Assembly (NCBI RefSeq): GCF_043729335.1
Contig: NZ_JAYTLQ010000029.1
Coordinates: 13,690-77,689 of the forward strand
From: Crenothrix sp043729335
GTDB lineage: Bacteria; Pseudomonadota; Gammaproteobacteria; Methylococcales; Methylomonadaceae
Direction of reading: 5' to 3'
DNA length: 64,000 nt
Part shown: positions 25,136 to 34,713 of the stretch, piece by piece
Numbering within the stretch: position 1 is the first letter of the stretch
Layout: each line of letters starts with the position of its first letter
Notes under the pieces: model-generated
Databases searched by the model: none
Told to the model about the DNA's origin: nothing
What the model saw: the letters and a program-made list of their open reading frames with translations, nothing else
Translations under genes and position numbers: made by a program

Positions 25136-26524
25136 GTGAACACTGTTAAATTTTCCTCATTACCGTTAAGCCCTGCCCTGCTTGAAAATATAGAATCTCT
25201 GGGTTATACCCAGCTCACACCTGTTCAGGCCGAAAGTTTGCCGTCTATTCTTGACGGCAAAGATGTGATTGCACAAGCCAAAACCGGCAGCGGTAAAACC
25301 GCCTGCTTTGGTATCGGCATATTATCTGCGCTAGATTTGACTAACTTTAGAGTGCAAGCACTGGTGGTGTGCCCAACCCGCGAACTGGCCGATCAGGTCT
25401 GTAACGAGATTCGCAAGCTAGCCCGGTTCACCCAAAACATTAAGGTTCTGGCCTTATGCGGCGGCACGCCAGCTCGTCCGCAAGCGGAATCTCTGGATCA
25501 TGGTGTGCATATTGTTGTCGGCACACCGGGGCGTTTGCAGGAACATCTGCGTAAGCGCAACTTGATATTGGATAGCTTAAAAATACTGGTATTGGATGAA
25601 GCCGACCGTATGCTGGACATGGGTTTTGAAGAAGCAGTTTCAGAGGTGATTTCGTATGCACCAAAACAACGGCAAACCTTACTGTTTTCTGCCACATTTG
25701 CCGACCCGATCCGGGAACTGAGCCGGAAATTTCAGAGCAATCCGGTTACCGTCAGCATTGAGGAAGGCCATCAGGAAGACGCTATCGAGCAGCGTTTTTT
25801 TCAGATAGAGAAAAACAATAGAACCAATGCGATGGGCTATCTTCTGGCGTATTATCGACCAGAATCCACGGTAATATTCTGTAATACTAAAAAAGATTGC
25901 CATGAGGTTGCCAATGGCTTGGAGCGTAACGGGTTTTCTGTGCAGGCCTTACATGGTGATCTGGAGCAAAAAGATCGCGATCAGGTTTTGGTGCGTTTTG
26001 CCAATAAAAGCTGCTCCATTTTGGTGGCCACCGATGTGGCCGCGCGTGGTTTGGATATTAAAGAATTACAGGCAGTGATTAATTTTGAGCTGCCGTGGGA
26101 TCCAGAAATTTATGTCCATCGCATTGGTCGCACAGGTCGTGCCGGTAATAAGGGCTTGGCGTTAAGCTTGTGTACGCCGCAGGAACTGCCCCGCGTTAAA
26201 GCTATTGAAGACTATCAAAAGTCTTCTGCACAATGGGATGAAGTTGCGCCGTTTAAAATGACCAGCGAACACCAACTGGTACCGCCGATGGTGACTTTAT
26301 GGATAGACGGTGGCCGTAAAGATAAAGTGCGTCCGGGGGATATATTGGGTGCGTTAACCGGCGAGAAAGGTATTGCAGGTAGCGAAGTGGGTAAAATCGA
26401 TATTTTTGATAATCATGCCTATGTCGCCATAAAACGCAACAGTGTCGATAATGCGCTGATCTGTTTAAGAAACGGCAAAATAAAGGGACGTAACTTTAAC
26501 GTACGTAAATCGCAATGGGGATAA
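25136..26524 (+). CDS. dbpA: ATP-dependent RNA helicase DbpA
   Basis: The 462-residue DEAD-box helicase has AKTGSGKT at residues 48-55, PTRELADQV, DEAD at 154-157, SAT in LFSATFADP, and HRIGRTGRAG. The last 75 residues (VTLWIDGGRKDKVRPGDILG through IKGRNFNVRKS) are the DbpA-type RNA-binding domain that recognises hairpin 92 of 23S rRNA during 50S assembly. The start is a GTG at 25136. The upstream gap of about 320 bases to the divergent protease gene holds only a weak hairpin (TGCCCAGT and ACTGGCA) near 25047-25072. Confidence 0.95.
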   Translation: MNTVKFSSLPLSPALLENIESLGYTQLTPVQAESLPSILDGKDVIAQAKTGSGKTACFGIGILSALDLTNFRVQALVVCPTRELADQVCNEIRKLARFTQNIKVLALCGGTPARPQAESLDHGVHIVVGTPGRLQEHLRKRNLILDSLKILVLDEADRMLDMGFEEAVSEVISYAPKQRQTLLFSATFADPIRELSRKFQSNPVTVSIEEGHQEDAIEQRFFQIEKNNRTNAMGYLLAYYRPESTVIFCNTKKDCHEVANGLERNGFSVQALHGDLEQKDRDQVLVRFANKSCSILVATDVAARGLDIKELQAVINFELPWDPEIYVHRIGRTGRAGNKGLALSLCTPQELPRVKAIEDYQKSSAQWDEVAPFKMTSEHQLVPPMVTLWIDGGRKDKVRPGDILGALTGEKGIAGSEVGKIDIFDNHAYVAIKRNSVDNALICLRNGKIKGRNFNVRKSQWG

Positions 26525-26538
26525 TTTTTTTAACAAAC

Positions 26539-27483
26539 TTATTTTTGTGCAAGATTCTTGAGTATTTCTTCCAAAGGCACAAGGTTCATCGTTAACCTGA
26601 ATAGCACGGCATTATTCTCTAGCAACCCGTAACAGTGATAAGTTCTAAGGCGTATATTGGTTTGGTTTAAAGTATTTGCAGGCGATTCAGGCACTTGTTG
26701 AACCAGAATGTTCAGCGTGTCGTTATTTTTAAGCTGACTGACATAGTGCCGGTCTACTGAAATCTCATGCGAGGTGTAGACCATGGGGTTGCGCTTAAAG
26801 TCATGATTTTCTAACTGCGCTTTTTCCAGCAAAGCACCAGACGTTAAGCTGCACGGAAATATTTCCGGATAATGCGCAAACTGTAATACCTCATCAAAAT
26901 AATCGGCTTGTTCTGCAAAAGACCCCGATAGAAAGTTTTTAGCCGAACCGTTATTGACATATTTACGTTTAAGAAAATAATCTGTTCCCGGAACAGTTGT
27001 GCGGTCTGGAACGCCGTTTAGATCAGGTAAATTATCAAGTGGTATACCCGCTAAAAATAACGGCTCGGAGGTTTCTTTTTTAAAGCCCAATAACACGGTT
27101 TTGCCATCAGATTTCAGGGCAATGCGATTGCCCAGTGTCAGCGTGGGAATAGTGCTAATGAGGGTTTTTTTTATATCGAGATAAACGGGCGTGCGTGGGC
27201 GAACGGCATTAACAAAGGTAATTTGATAATTACTGAAACGCAGATTATTTTCGGCAATCACCTGGTCTTCATGATGCGCTGCACGGTAAAGCCGCATTTG
27301 GTATTCAATCAGGGTATTGAGTTGATAACCTAATACAATGGGGCCTTTAAATGGGTTATGGGTAATCTGTAACCATTTATGTTTATCGTGGAACAAATTG
27401 AAATCATCAGACGCGTTACGCGCTACTTCGATGTGAATTTGTTCAAAAGTATAAGATTCTTTATTCATGTCAACAGGCGACAT
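26539..27483 (-). CDS. Double hotdog-like (MaoC-type) protein, unknown function
   Basis: In this 314-residue protein, residues 15-55 read ARNASDDFNLFHDKHKW followed by NPFKGPIVLGYQL, which resembles the hydratase signature of MaoC-like hotdog enzymes (sGDxNxxHxD, then GpIvhG). The second half may be a second hotdog repeat without an obvious catalytic His/Asp. Such proteins act on acyl thioesters, but the substrate is unknown. The ATG overlaps the stop of the upstream kinase gene (TAATG), so translation is coupled. It is the last gene of the operon rph-rdgB-kinase-hotdog. The partner genes do not point to a lipid pathway, so the role stays open. Confidence 0.6.
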   Translation of the reverse strand: MSPVDMNKESYTFEQIHIEVARNASDDFNLFHDKHKWLQITHNPFKGPIVLGYQLNTLIEYQMRLYRAAHHEDQVIAENNLRFSNYQITFVNAVRPRTPVYLDIKKTLISTIPTLTLGNRIALKSDGKTVLLGFKKETSEPLFLAGIPLDNLPDLNGVPDRTTVPGTDYFLKRKYVNNGSAKNFLSGSFAEQADYFDEVLQFAHYPEIFPCSLTSGALLEKAQLENHDFKRNPMVYTSHEISVDRHYVSQLKNNDTLNILVQQVPESPANTLNQTNIRLRTYHCYGLLENNAVLFRLTMNLVPLEEILKNLAQK

Positions 27484-28523
27484 TACGGTTTTAATTCGGC
27501 AATCAACTGGGTTATAACCGCTTCCTTACCCATAATGTCTTCACACAAATTAAACTGCGCTACGGCGCGGTGCAAATTCTGTTCGGGATCAGTGACCTTA
27601 AAATAACGATTGCCTTCCAGATAGTCAGTATAAAAACGTATGCCCAATTCAAAAGGTATCAGTCTTATGGCAGGGTATAAATACTGGTAATCGGCTTCAG
27701 TAAAAAATGCTGCCGCTTCGGCCAGATAGTTTTTTAAAATGGCGACAGCAATGTCCAGATTAAAGCGGTTGGTATTCATGTCATGGCAGCAAGAGCGCAA
27801 GCAATCACCAATATCGTAATGCACTAAGCCGGGTTTTACGGTATCAAGATCAATCAAGCTGACAATACGCTGGCTGCTGGTATCGAACAGAAAGTTATTA
27901 ATTTTTGGATCACCGTGGATAATGCGCACAGTCAACAGATCCTGCTGTTTTGCGTTTTCTAGATCCTCTGCTAGCGACTGAAATTTGTCGATAAATTCGG
28001 CGCAATAGCGATTCGCTTTTGGTTCAGTGTCTAAGCTGATCTTTTGATAATGTTTAAGATAATCGGGGGCAATATGAAAACCGGGTAGCGTATCTTGTAA
28101 TAAGCCTGGGTAAAGATCGCTTAGTAAATAATGAAAATGCCCCAACGCAGAACCAATTTGTTCGGCATCGGCTAAGGTTCTTATCGCTTCCAGACTTTCG
28201 GTTTTTTCAATAAACGTTAATGCGCGCCAATAATCCTGATTTTCATCCTGATACAAAATCGCACCATCGCTAATCGCTAAAATAACGGGAATTTGTAATT
28301 TTACGTCCACAGGGGCTTTTTGCTGCATGTGCTGATTTAGCATAATCAGATTAGCCATGATTTGCTCAGGATGAGCAAACACCTGACGATTGATACGCTG
28401 CAATACAAAACTGTGCGTATCGGTTATTACCCGATACGTATCATTAATCAGGCCATTGCCGAGAGGTGTTATTTCCCTGACTGTCTTGGCAAATTGTTGG
28501 GCAATATTTAACAAGGCAGTCAT
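27483..28523 (-). CDS. Aminoglycoside-phosphotransferase-fold kinase
   Basis: The 346-residue protein has the APH/choline-kinase fold. An N-lobe with LGNGLINDTYRV and SFVLQRINRQVF is followed by the catalytic loop IIHGDPKINNFLF and the metal-binding LIDLDTVKPG. The overall pattern (LINDTYRV, LDLDT, DIGDCLRS) is closest to sugar kinases such as N-acetylhexosamine 1-kinase rather than to antibiotic resistance enzymes. It is encoded 3 bases after rdgB and overlaps the next gene by 1 base. The substrate cannot be read from the sequence. Confidence 0.8.
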   Translation of the reverse strand: MTALLNIAQQFAKTVREITPLGNGLINDTYRVITDTHSFVLQRINRQVFAHPEQIMANLIMLNQHMQQKAPVDVKLQIPVILAISDGAILYQDENQDYWRALTFIEKTESLEAIRTLADAEQIGSALGHFHYLLSDLYPGLLQDTLPGFHIAPDYLKHYQKISLDTEPKANRYCAEFIDKFQSLAEDLENAKQQDLLTVRIIHGDPKINNFLFDTSSQRIVSLIDLDTVKPGLVHYDIGDCLRSCCHDMNTNRFNLDIAVAILKNYLAEAAAFFTEADYQYLYPAIRLIPFELGIRFYTDYLEGNRYFKVTDPEQNLHRAVAQFNLCEDIMGKEAVITQLIAELKP

Positions 28524-28526
28524 GGG

Positions 28527-29135
28527 CTATAGTCCTGAAGTTTTTAACAAACGCATGAGCATATTTAATGCTTGTCCTCTGTGGCTGAGGGCATTTTTAA
28601 CGGCGGGCGGTAATTGTGCAGATGTGTATTGCTGTTCGGGAACCCAGAAAATGGGATCATAACCGAAACCGTTATCACCCGCTGCATGATCGACAATATG
28701 ACCTTCCCAACTGCCTTGCGCGATGATCGGGCATGGATCGTTAGCATGTCGCAGATACACCAGAACGCAGATAAAACGGGCGCTGCGTTGTTCGATCGGG
28801 AAGTCTTTAAGTGCCAGTAACAATTTGGTGTTATTGTCCTGATCGCTAGCCCCCACGCCTGCATAGCGAGCGGAGATAACACCAGGAGCGCCGCCCAAAG
28901 CATCAACCACTAAGCCAGAATCATCCGCTATCGCAGGCATCTGGCAATGTAATGCCGCATTTCGGGCTTTTAATAGGGCATTTTCTATAAAGGTAACACC
29001 GCTTTCCTCACATTCGGTCACACCAAATTCGGATTGTGGCCGAATAGTATTATCTTGCAAAATAGCCTGAAACTCTTTGACTTTGCCTTGATTACCGCTG
29101 GCCAGGACTATAGTGTGCTGTGTCGCCAATATCAT
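28527..29135 (-). CDS. rdgB: XTP/dITP pyrophosphatase
   Basis: RdgB/HAM1 removes non-canonical purine triphosphates (XTP, ITP, dITP) to protect DNA. The 202-residue protein has the nucleotide-binding start TIVLASGNQGKVKEFQ, the acidic motif AIADDSGLVVDALGGAPG followed by SARYAG, and the GFGYDPIFWVPE segment. It starts inside the rph stop (ATGA overlap), the usual gene order in gammaproteobacteria. Normal length, cytoplasmic dimer by family. Confidence 0.95.
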   Translation of the reverse strand: MILATQHTIVLASGNQGKVKEFQAILQDNTIRPQSEFGVTECEESGVTFIENALLKARNAALHCQMPAIADDSGLVVDALGGAPGVISARYAGVGASDQDNNTKLLLALKDFPIEQRSARFICVLVYLRHANDPCPIIAQGSWEGHIVDHAAGDNGFGYDPIFWVPEQQYTSAQLPPAVKNALSHRGQALNMLMRLLKTSGL

Positions 29136-29854
29136 TGATGCCCGTCTATAGCCGCGCGTTGCTTTTCCAACAAAATACTAATACCGTGCTCGGCTAAGCT
29201 CAGCATGGCGTCCAGCTCGGATTTTTTAAACGCATGGCCCTCGGCAGTGCCCTGGATTTCAATAAAAGCCGAACCGTCATTCATCACCACGTTCATATCG
29301 GTTTCTGCGCTGCTATCTTCAGCATAATCCAGATCCAATACCGGTACGCCCTCGTAAATGCCCACAGAAACTGAAGCCACGTGGCCATGCAAAGGATTAG
29401 TTTTGATGAGTTTTTTCTTAAGCATGGTGTTTACCGCTAACGACAAGGCCACAAAGCCGCCGGTAATGGCTGCGGTGCGGGTACCGCCATCGGCTTGCAA
29501 AACATCGCAATCGATGGTGACGGTATGTTCGCCCAAGGCTTTTAAATCCACCGCCGCACGTAATGAGCGGCCAATCAAACGCTGGATTTCCATGGTACGA
29601 CCGCCTTGTTTGCCTTGGCTGGCTTCACGTCCCATGCGGCTATGGGTTGAGCGGGGCAACATACCGTACTCGGCGGTAACCCAGCCTTCGCCTTTGCCTT
29701 TTAAAAATCGCGGTACGGATCTATCAACACTGGCGGTACACAACACGCGGGTATCGCCAAATTCAACCAGCACCGACCCTTCTGCGTGGCGGGTAAAGCC
29801 ACAGGTGAATTTTATTTCTCGAAGTTGATCTGGATTGCGTCCACTCGGTCTCAT
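29132..29854 (-). CDS. rph: Ribonuclease PH
   Basis: RNase PH is a phosphate-dependent 3'-5' exoribonuclease that trims tRNA 3' ends. The 240-residue protein begins MRPSGRNPDQLREIKF and has TRVLCTASVD, the RNA-binding ERSLRAAVD-like region (GRSLRAAVDLKALGEHTV), CDVLQADGGTRTAAITGG, and VPVLDLDYAEDSSAETDMN. It is the first gene of a four-gene operon with rdgB, and overlaps rdgB by four bases. Confidence 0.96.
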   Translation of the reverse strand: MRPSGRNPDQLREIKFTCGFTRHAEGSVLVEFGDTRVLCTASVDRSVPRFLKGKGEGWVTAEYGMLPRSTHSRMGREASQGKQGGRTMEIQRLIGRSLRAAVDLKALGEHTVTIDCDVLQADGGTRTAAITGGFVALSLAVNTMLKKKLIKTNPLHGHVASVSVGIYEGVPVLDLDYAEDSSAETDMNVVMNDGSAFIEIQGTAEGHAFKKSELDAMLSLAEHGISILLEKQRAAIDGHQ

Positions 29855-29917
29855 GATGTTCCCACTTAAATTAAAGTTGGCCAGTATACCTGAACTAATA
29901 CGCTACGGTAGCCCTAA

Positions 29918-30820
29918 TCAAACGTTTATAAGGGCTTGTCTCAGCTGGACAACCGTTTGCGGGCGATCCTGGGGATGCAGCGCCATAGCCCAGTCAATCA
30001 CTTTAAGAAAATACTCAGGAAACTTGCCTTTTAACGCATTTACGGCGGGCGGCAGCGTATCTTTTTTTAACCGGGCTACGCTATCAAGCGGAGTTCTGCC
30101 ATCAAGACATGCACGGATACAAGCACCAATAGCATAGACATCCGTCCACGGCCCAAACTGGGCATTTTGGTTATATTGTTCAACAGGCGAATAGCCTTGC
30201 GATACCACGGTACTTTTTTTATTCGACACTTTACTCGGATAGCTTTGAATAGCGCCAAAATCCAGTAATAAGGCATCATAGCCTGGGCGCACCAAAATAT
30301 TGGCGGGCTTAATATCCAGATGCACCAGATTTTCGCTGTGAATATGCGCAACGCCATCTAATAGCGTGGTCAGCAGAGGCAATAAAAACTCCAAAGATAC
30401 ACTGACGTGTTTCTGGGTTAATAATTTATCGAGAGTAATGCCATAGTCATAGGTCATTACCATATAAACAGTGGAATTGGCTTTAAAAAAGCCGATAACT
30501 TCCACAATATTGGGGTGTTTTAAGGTCGCCAAAACTTTGGCTTCTTCAAAAAACAAGGCACGCCCACGTAAGAATAGGGTTTTTGTTTCTTCGCTGTTGG
30601 CAACAACGACATTATTCCAGGTTCTGTGCGCTAATTTTCGGGGTAAATATTCTTTAATGGCCACCTGAATTTGATCAGCCGTTTGTCTTGCCAGATAAAC
30701 CGAGCTAAATCCACCGTGCGCCAATTCCCGCTCGATCATATACTGGTCTATAATGATGCCCGTTTGGAGATAATTCCATTGTTGGGGGTAAGTTTCAGGA
30801 TCGTAGTATTCAGCCATCAT
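29918..30820 (-). CDS. Hanks-type serine/threonine protein kinase
   Basis: The 300-residue soluble kinase has the glycine-rich loop RELAHGGFSSVYLARQ with IKEYLPRKLA carrying the ATP-binding Lys, a catalytic loop VHLDIKPANILV (Asp, Lys, Asn present; HLD in place of HRD), and LLDFGAIQ for DFG. A VVSQGYSPVEQYN activation segment and a helical C-lobe follow. There is no transmembrane segment or extracellular sensor, so it is a bare kinase domain. It is divergent from yicC and sits upstream of rph on the same strand, with a 63-base gap. No phosphatase or FHA partner gene is nearby. The substrate is unknown. Confidence 0.9.
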   Translation of the reverse strand: MMAEYYDPETYPQQWNYLQTGIIIDQYMIERELAHGGFSSVYLARQTADQIQVAIKEYLPRKLAHRTWNNVVVANSEETKTLFLRGRALFFEEAKVLATLKHPNIVEVIGFFKANSTVYMVMTYDYGITLDKLLTQKHVSVSLEFLLPLLTTLLDGVAHIHSENLVHLDIKPANILVRPGYDALLLDFGAIQSYPSKVSNKKSTVVSQGYSPVEQYNQNAQFGPWTDVYAIGACIRACLDGRTPLDSVARLKKDTLPPAVNALKGKFPEYFLKVIDWAMALHPQDRPQTVVQLRQALINV

Positions 30821-30865
30821 GGTGTGTGTTTGGCGTTAATAGGCCTCTACAATTATAGGTTAAAA

Positions 30866-31732
30866 ATGATAAGAAGTATGACTGCATTTTCGGGTGCTGA
30901 AACTGAACTGGGTAATTTGACCGTCAGTTGTGAAATTCGCTCGGTAAATCACCGTTATTGCGATATTACTTTAAAACTTCCCGACCGCTTACGTTTTCTT
31001 GAAGTGGAAATGCGTTCCGCGATCAGTGCAAAAATTAATCGCGGTAAAATTGAATGCACAGTAAATTGCAAAAAACAAACTAAATCGGGACAGAGCTTTT
31101 ACGTAAATCCAGATGCCGTTATTGCCTTGCTTGAAGCAACGCAAGCAATTGAACAACAGATGTCTGGTGCTTTGGCATTTTCTGCTTTGGATGTTTTGGC
31201 TTTTCCAGGTATTCAGCAAGAACCGGATGTGGATAGTGGATCACTTAACGAAGGCGTTATGCGCATGATTACTGAGGCTTTAACAAGCTTAGTGGCTACA
31301 CGTCAACGCGAAGGCGCTCAACTTAAGCTGCTTATTGAGGAGCGTTGTGCAAAAATGCGCAGCCTTGTCATGCTGGCAGAACAACGTATGCCAGAAGTAC
31401 TGCAACTGGTACGTATTCGTTTGAAAGACAGAATAATTGAATTAGTCGCTCAGCCCGATTTTGACCGGTTAGAACAGGAATTGGTGATTTTAACGCAAAA
31501 GCTGGATATTGCTGAAGAGTTGGATAGGTTAAATACCCATATCACTGAAGTGTTAAGAGCGTTAACACAACCGGAAGCTGCCGGTAGACGCCTGGATTTT
31601 TTAATGCAGGAGCTAAACCGCGAAGCCAATACTATTGGTTCAAAATCAAATGATAAAGAAATGACACGCATATCGATTGAGCTTAAAGTGCTTATTGAGC
31701 AAATGCGTGAGCAAATCCAAAATATCGAATAA
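30866..31732 (+). CDS. yicC: YicC family endoribonuclease
   Basis: The 288-residue protein starts MIRSMTAFSGAETELGNL, a typical YicC start. It also has EIRSVNHRYCDITLKLPDRL, the middle helical region, and the conserved C-terminal segment RRLDFLMQELNREANTIGSKS. YicC proteins form oligomers and have been linked to mRNA/sRNA turnover. A longer frame upstream was rejected because the ATG at 30866 starts the family-conserved region. It is followed after 10 bases by gmk, the usual neighbour in gammaproteobacteria. Confidence 0.93.
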   Translation: MIRSMTAFSGAETELGNLTVSCEIRSVNHRYCDITLKLPDRLRFLEVEMRSAISAKINRGKIECTVNCKKQTKSGQSFYVNPDAVIALLEATQAIEQQMSGALAFSALDVLAFPGIQQEPDVDSGSLNEGVMRMITEALTSLVATRQREGAQLKLLIEERCAKMRSLVMLAEQRMPEVLQLVRIRLKDRIIELVAQPDFDRLEQELVILTQKLDIAEELDRLNTHITEVLRALTQPEAAGRRLDFLMQELNREANTIGSKSNDKEMTRISIELKVLIEQMREQIQNIE

Positions 31733-31742
31733 CCTACTTGTT

Positions 31743-32363
31743 ATGAATACTGGCACTCTTTATATTATTTCCGCACCTTCCGGTGCCGGAAAAACCAGCT
31801 TGGTTAAACAGTTGGCTGCAACGCTGGACAATTTGATCGTCTCAATTTCTCACACGACAAGACAGGCGCGTCCTGGTGAAACGGAGGCACAGGATTATTA
31901 TTTTGTTTCACTGCCTGAGTTTGAAGCCATGCTGCAAAAACAAGCGTTTTTGGAACATGCCCAGGTTTTTGATAATTTCTACGGTACAGCCCAACAAACG
32001 GTCGAAGATAATCTGGCTCAAGGCCTGGATGTAATACTGGAAATTGATTGGCAAGGCGCTCAACAAATAAGAACGATATTTCCTGACAGCGTTTCTATTT
32101 TTATTTTGCCGCCGTCAACAGATGTTTTACGACAACGTCTTAACAACCGTGCTCAAGATGACGAACAAACCATTGCTCGGCGTATGCGTGATGCCGTAAC
32201 GGAAATGCAGCACCATGCCGAGTTTGATTATTTAATTGTTAACGAGGTATTTGATCAGGCGTTGTTGGAATTAAAAAGCATTCTTATTACTCATCGGTTA
32301 ACTTTACAAAAACAGCGTTGCCGTTTAAAGGTAATGCTGACATCGTTGCTGTCTGGAAGTTAA
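31743..32363 (+). CDS. gmk: Guanylate kinase
   Basis: Gmk converts GMP to GDP with ATP. The 206-residue protein has the P-loop SAPSGAGKTSL, the GMP-binding SISHTTRQARPGE and YGT segment, and VILEIDWQGAQQIR. The start MNTGTLYIISAPSGAGK lies 10 bases after yicC. The rpoZ-spoT genes that follow gmk in many gammaproteobacteria are absent; a reverse-strand small membrane protein gene comes next. Confidence 0.95.
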   Translation: MNTGTLYIISAPSGAGKTSLVKQLAATLDNLIVSISHTTRQARPGETEAQDYYFVSLPEFEAMLQKQAFLEHAQVFDNFYGTAQQTVEDNLAQGLDVILEIDWQGAQQIRTIFPDSVSIFILPPSTDVLRQRLNNRAQDDEQTIARRMRDAVTEMQHHAEFDYLIVNEVFDQALLELKSILITHRLTLQKQRCRLKVMLTSLLSGS

Positions 32364-32422
32364 CAACTGTTAACCATAACGTCTAAAGTTGGGTTGCCAA
32401 GCGCAGCCCATCTTGTCCAGCT

Positions 32423-32638
32423 TCATCTTCGAAAAAATAAATTGATAACCACTGTTAAGATAACGCTCACAATTAACATAGATACAAGCGGGATAAATAC
32501 AAAACTTTTTGCATTTTGAATACGAATATCACCCGGCAATTTACCAAACCAGTTAACCAGCCAAGGCGCATAGCTGATTACCAGCCCCATCATAACTAAC
32601 GCAATCCCAAGAATTATAATCATTTTTCCTGTGCTCAT
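32423..32638 (-). CDS. DUF2905 small membrane protein
   Basis: The 71-residue protein has two membrane helices separated by the conserved loop WFGKLPGDIRI, the signature of DUF2905. It starts MSTGKMIIILGIAL, with GAGGAATT upstream at the right distance. It ends with FFRR. Function unknown. It is convergent with gmk and divergent from the SCO/peroxidase fusion gene. Confidence 0.85.
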   Translation of the reverse strand: MSTGKMIIILGIALVMMGLVISYAPWLVNWFGKLPGDIRIQNAKSFVFIPLVSMLIVSVILTVVINLFFRR

Positions 32639-32848
32639 AATAATTCCTCTGTTCATAACATACCTGAAAGATGGACAATATTATTCCAATAAGATTACCC
32701 GATAGAGTTAAGCCTTTTTTCTATCAGGCAATGGCATAAGATAATGGTTGGCACACATCATTTTAATTTTGATCAATGCCATACAACACATCGTCTAGTG
32801 GAATCAGGTAAAATCTTAATCCCTCGTATTGCACAGCAAATAAATATA

Positions 32849-34663
32849 ATGCGTCAACAATTTTTAAAAGCCTTTTGCGGACTCTTATTGACAGCACTGG
32901 CCAGCACAGTAAATTGCGCAGAATTGCCCACACCCACACTAGCACCAGGCTATGGTGATCTGCAATTTACCGCGCCACCACCCGATAGCTATACCCTGCC
33001 ACTATTAGGCCAAGCGCAAGATGGCAAGGTATTAGATGTCGAAGGTCACGACACTACTTTGCACACCTTAATGGCCAGCAAGTCCAAAGGTTCGAACAAA
33101 ATTGTCATACTAAGTTTTATTTATGCAACCTGCAGTGATGTCAATGGCTGCCCGTTAGCCACTACGGTGTTACACAAAATTAACAGCCGTTTACAAAAAG
33201 AACCCGAACTGGCCAAAAAGTTACGCCTGCTGACCTTAAGTTTTAACCCCAAACACGATACACCCACGCAAATGAAGCACTACGGCGAAAGCCTGAAACA
33301 GGGTGTACTCGAATGGGATTTTTTAACCACCCGTTCCGAGCAAGAATTAAACCCCATCCTTACGGCTTATCAGCAAAATATTCAAAAAATTTATGATGAC
33401 AAAGGCCATGACACCGGCACCTTTTCGCATGTATTACGTGTTTATCTGATTGATGAACATCAGCAAATTCGGAACATCTACAGCTTGTCGTTTTTACACC
33501 CTGATATTTTAATTAATGATATTAAAAGCCTGCTACCTAAACCATCCGTTAAAACGCCACAAACCCAGCCTAAAAAAATCGATGCGTTAAAGACTGTGCG
33601 TCATCCACCGCTCGGTTTACCACCCGTACCCTTCCCTAAGAATAATCCCATCAGTCCGGAAAAAATCAGCTTGGGGAAAAAGCTATTTTTTGATCGCCGC
33701 CTGTCGCTGAATAATACGATGTCTTGCGCTATGTGCCATATTGCCGATCAAGGCTTTACCAACAACCAAATGGCGACTGCTGTCGGTGCAGAAGGTCGCA
33801 CGGTACGGCGCAATAGTCCGTCTTTATATAACAGCGCATATTTTACGCTGTTGTTTCATGATGGCCGTGAAACCGAACTGGAACAGCAAGTGTGGCTGCC
33901 ATTGCTCACCCATAACGAAATGGCCAATCCGTCTATTGGCTATGTTATCGACAAAATTAATAACAGCACAGACTACGCGGGACTGTTCCAAAAAGCCTTT
34001 AAAAAACCCGCTAGCATGGAGACAGTGGGCATGGCGCTGGCCAGTTATGAACGCACGTTGAATTCGGCCAATTCGCCATTTGACCGCTGGCAATACGGCC
34101 ATGACACACAGGCCCTTGATGAAAAAGCACAACGTGGATTGCAATTATTTACCGGCAAGGCGGGCTGCTCACAATGTCATACGATTGCTGATAAATATGC
34201 ACTGTTTACCGATAATGGCTTGCACAATACCGGAGTTGGCTATCAGGATGCCATGGTGAGCAAGGATACCAAGCAGAATGTGCAGCTTGCACCTGATGTT
34301 TTTGTGAAGGTGGATGCTAAGCTGATTGATTCGGTATCAGAAACCAAAAGCAACGATTTGGGACGTTATGAAATCACCCAAGACCCGCAAGATCGTTGGA
34401 AATATAAAACCCCATCGCTACGTAACATTAACCTAACAGCACCGTATATGCACAATGGCAGTCTGGCTAGCTTAAAAGATGTGATTGCTTTTTATAACCA
34501 AGGCGGTGTCGCTAATGAAAACCTTGATCCGCTCATTAAGCCTTTGCATTTAAACCCTGAAGAAACGCAAGACCTTGAACATTTTTTAAACCAGCTAACC
34601 GGCAATAACGTGCAAGAATTGATGGAGGATGCCCAAACTGCGCCCATAGGTGATATGCAATAG
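32849..34663 (+). CDS. SCO1/SenC domain fused to di-heme MauG/cytochrome c peroxidase-like domain
   Basis: The 604-residue exported protein has a signal peptide (MRQQFLKAFCGLLLTALAST, cleavage before ELPTPT). Residues 50-230 form a SCO-type thioredoxin fold with Cys95 and Cys101 (CSDVNGC instead of the usual CxxxC) and His194 in GTFSHVLRVYLID, the copper ligands of the family. Residues 265-590 form a bacterial di-heme peroxidase with haem motifs CAMCH (Cys293) and CSQCH (Cys440), and PSLRNINLTAPYMHNGS. Fusion of a copper/thiol module with a MauG-like peroxidase is unusual, although related fusions occur in methanotrophs. It may act in periplasmic copper or redox chemistry, which is inference. 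The gene stands alone; the start has no strong ribosome site. Confidence 0.85.
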   Translation: MRQQFLKAFCGLLLTALASTVNCAELPTPTLAPGYGDLQFTAPPPDSYTLPLLGQAQDGKVLDVEGHDTTLHTLMASKSKGSNKIVILSFIYATCSDVNGCPLATTVLHKINSRLQKEPELAKKLRLLTLSFNPKHDTPTQMKHYGESLKQGVLEWDFLTTRSEQELNPILTAYQQNIQKIYDDKGHDTGTFSHVLRVYLIDEHQQIRNIYSLSFLHPDILINDIKSLLPKPSVKTPQTQPKKIDALKTVRHPPLGLPPVPFPKNNPISPEKISLGKKLFFDRRLSLNNTMSCAMCHIADQGFTNNQMATAVGAEGRTVRRNSPSLYNSAYFTLLFHDGRETELEQQVWLPLLTHNEMANPSIGYVIDKINNSTDYAGLFQKAFKKPASMETVGMALASYERTLNSANSPFDRWQYGHDTQALDEKAQRGLQLFTGKAGCSQCHTIADKYALFTDNGLHNTGVGYQDAMVSKDTKQNVQLAPDVFVKVDAKLIDSVSETKSNDLGRYEITQDPQDRWKYKTPSLRNINLTAPYMHNGSLASLKDVIAFYNQGGVANENLDPLIKPLHLNPEETQDLEHFLNQLTGNNVQELMEDAQTAPIGDMQ

Positions 34664-34713
34664 CGAGTCTTATAGCCCTCTTTATCTCTAGCAAAGGGAA
34701 AAGAACCAAAAAA

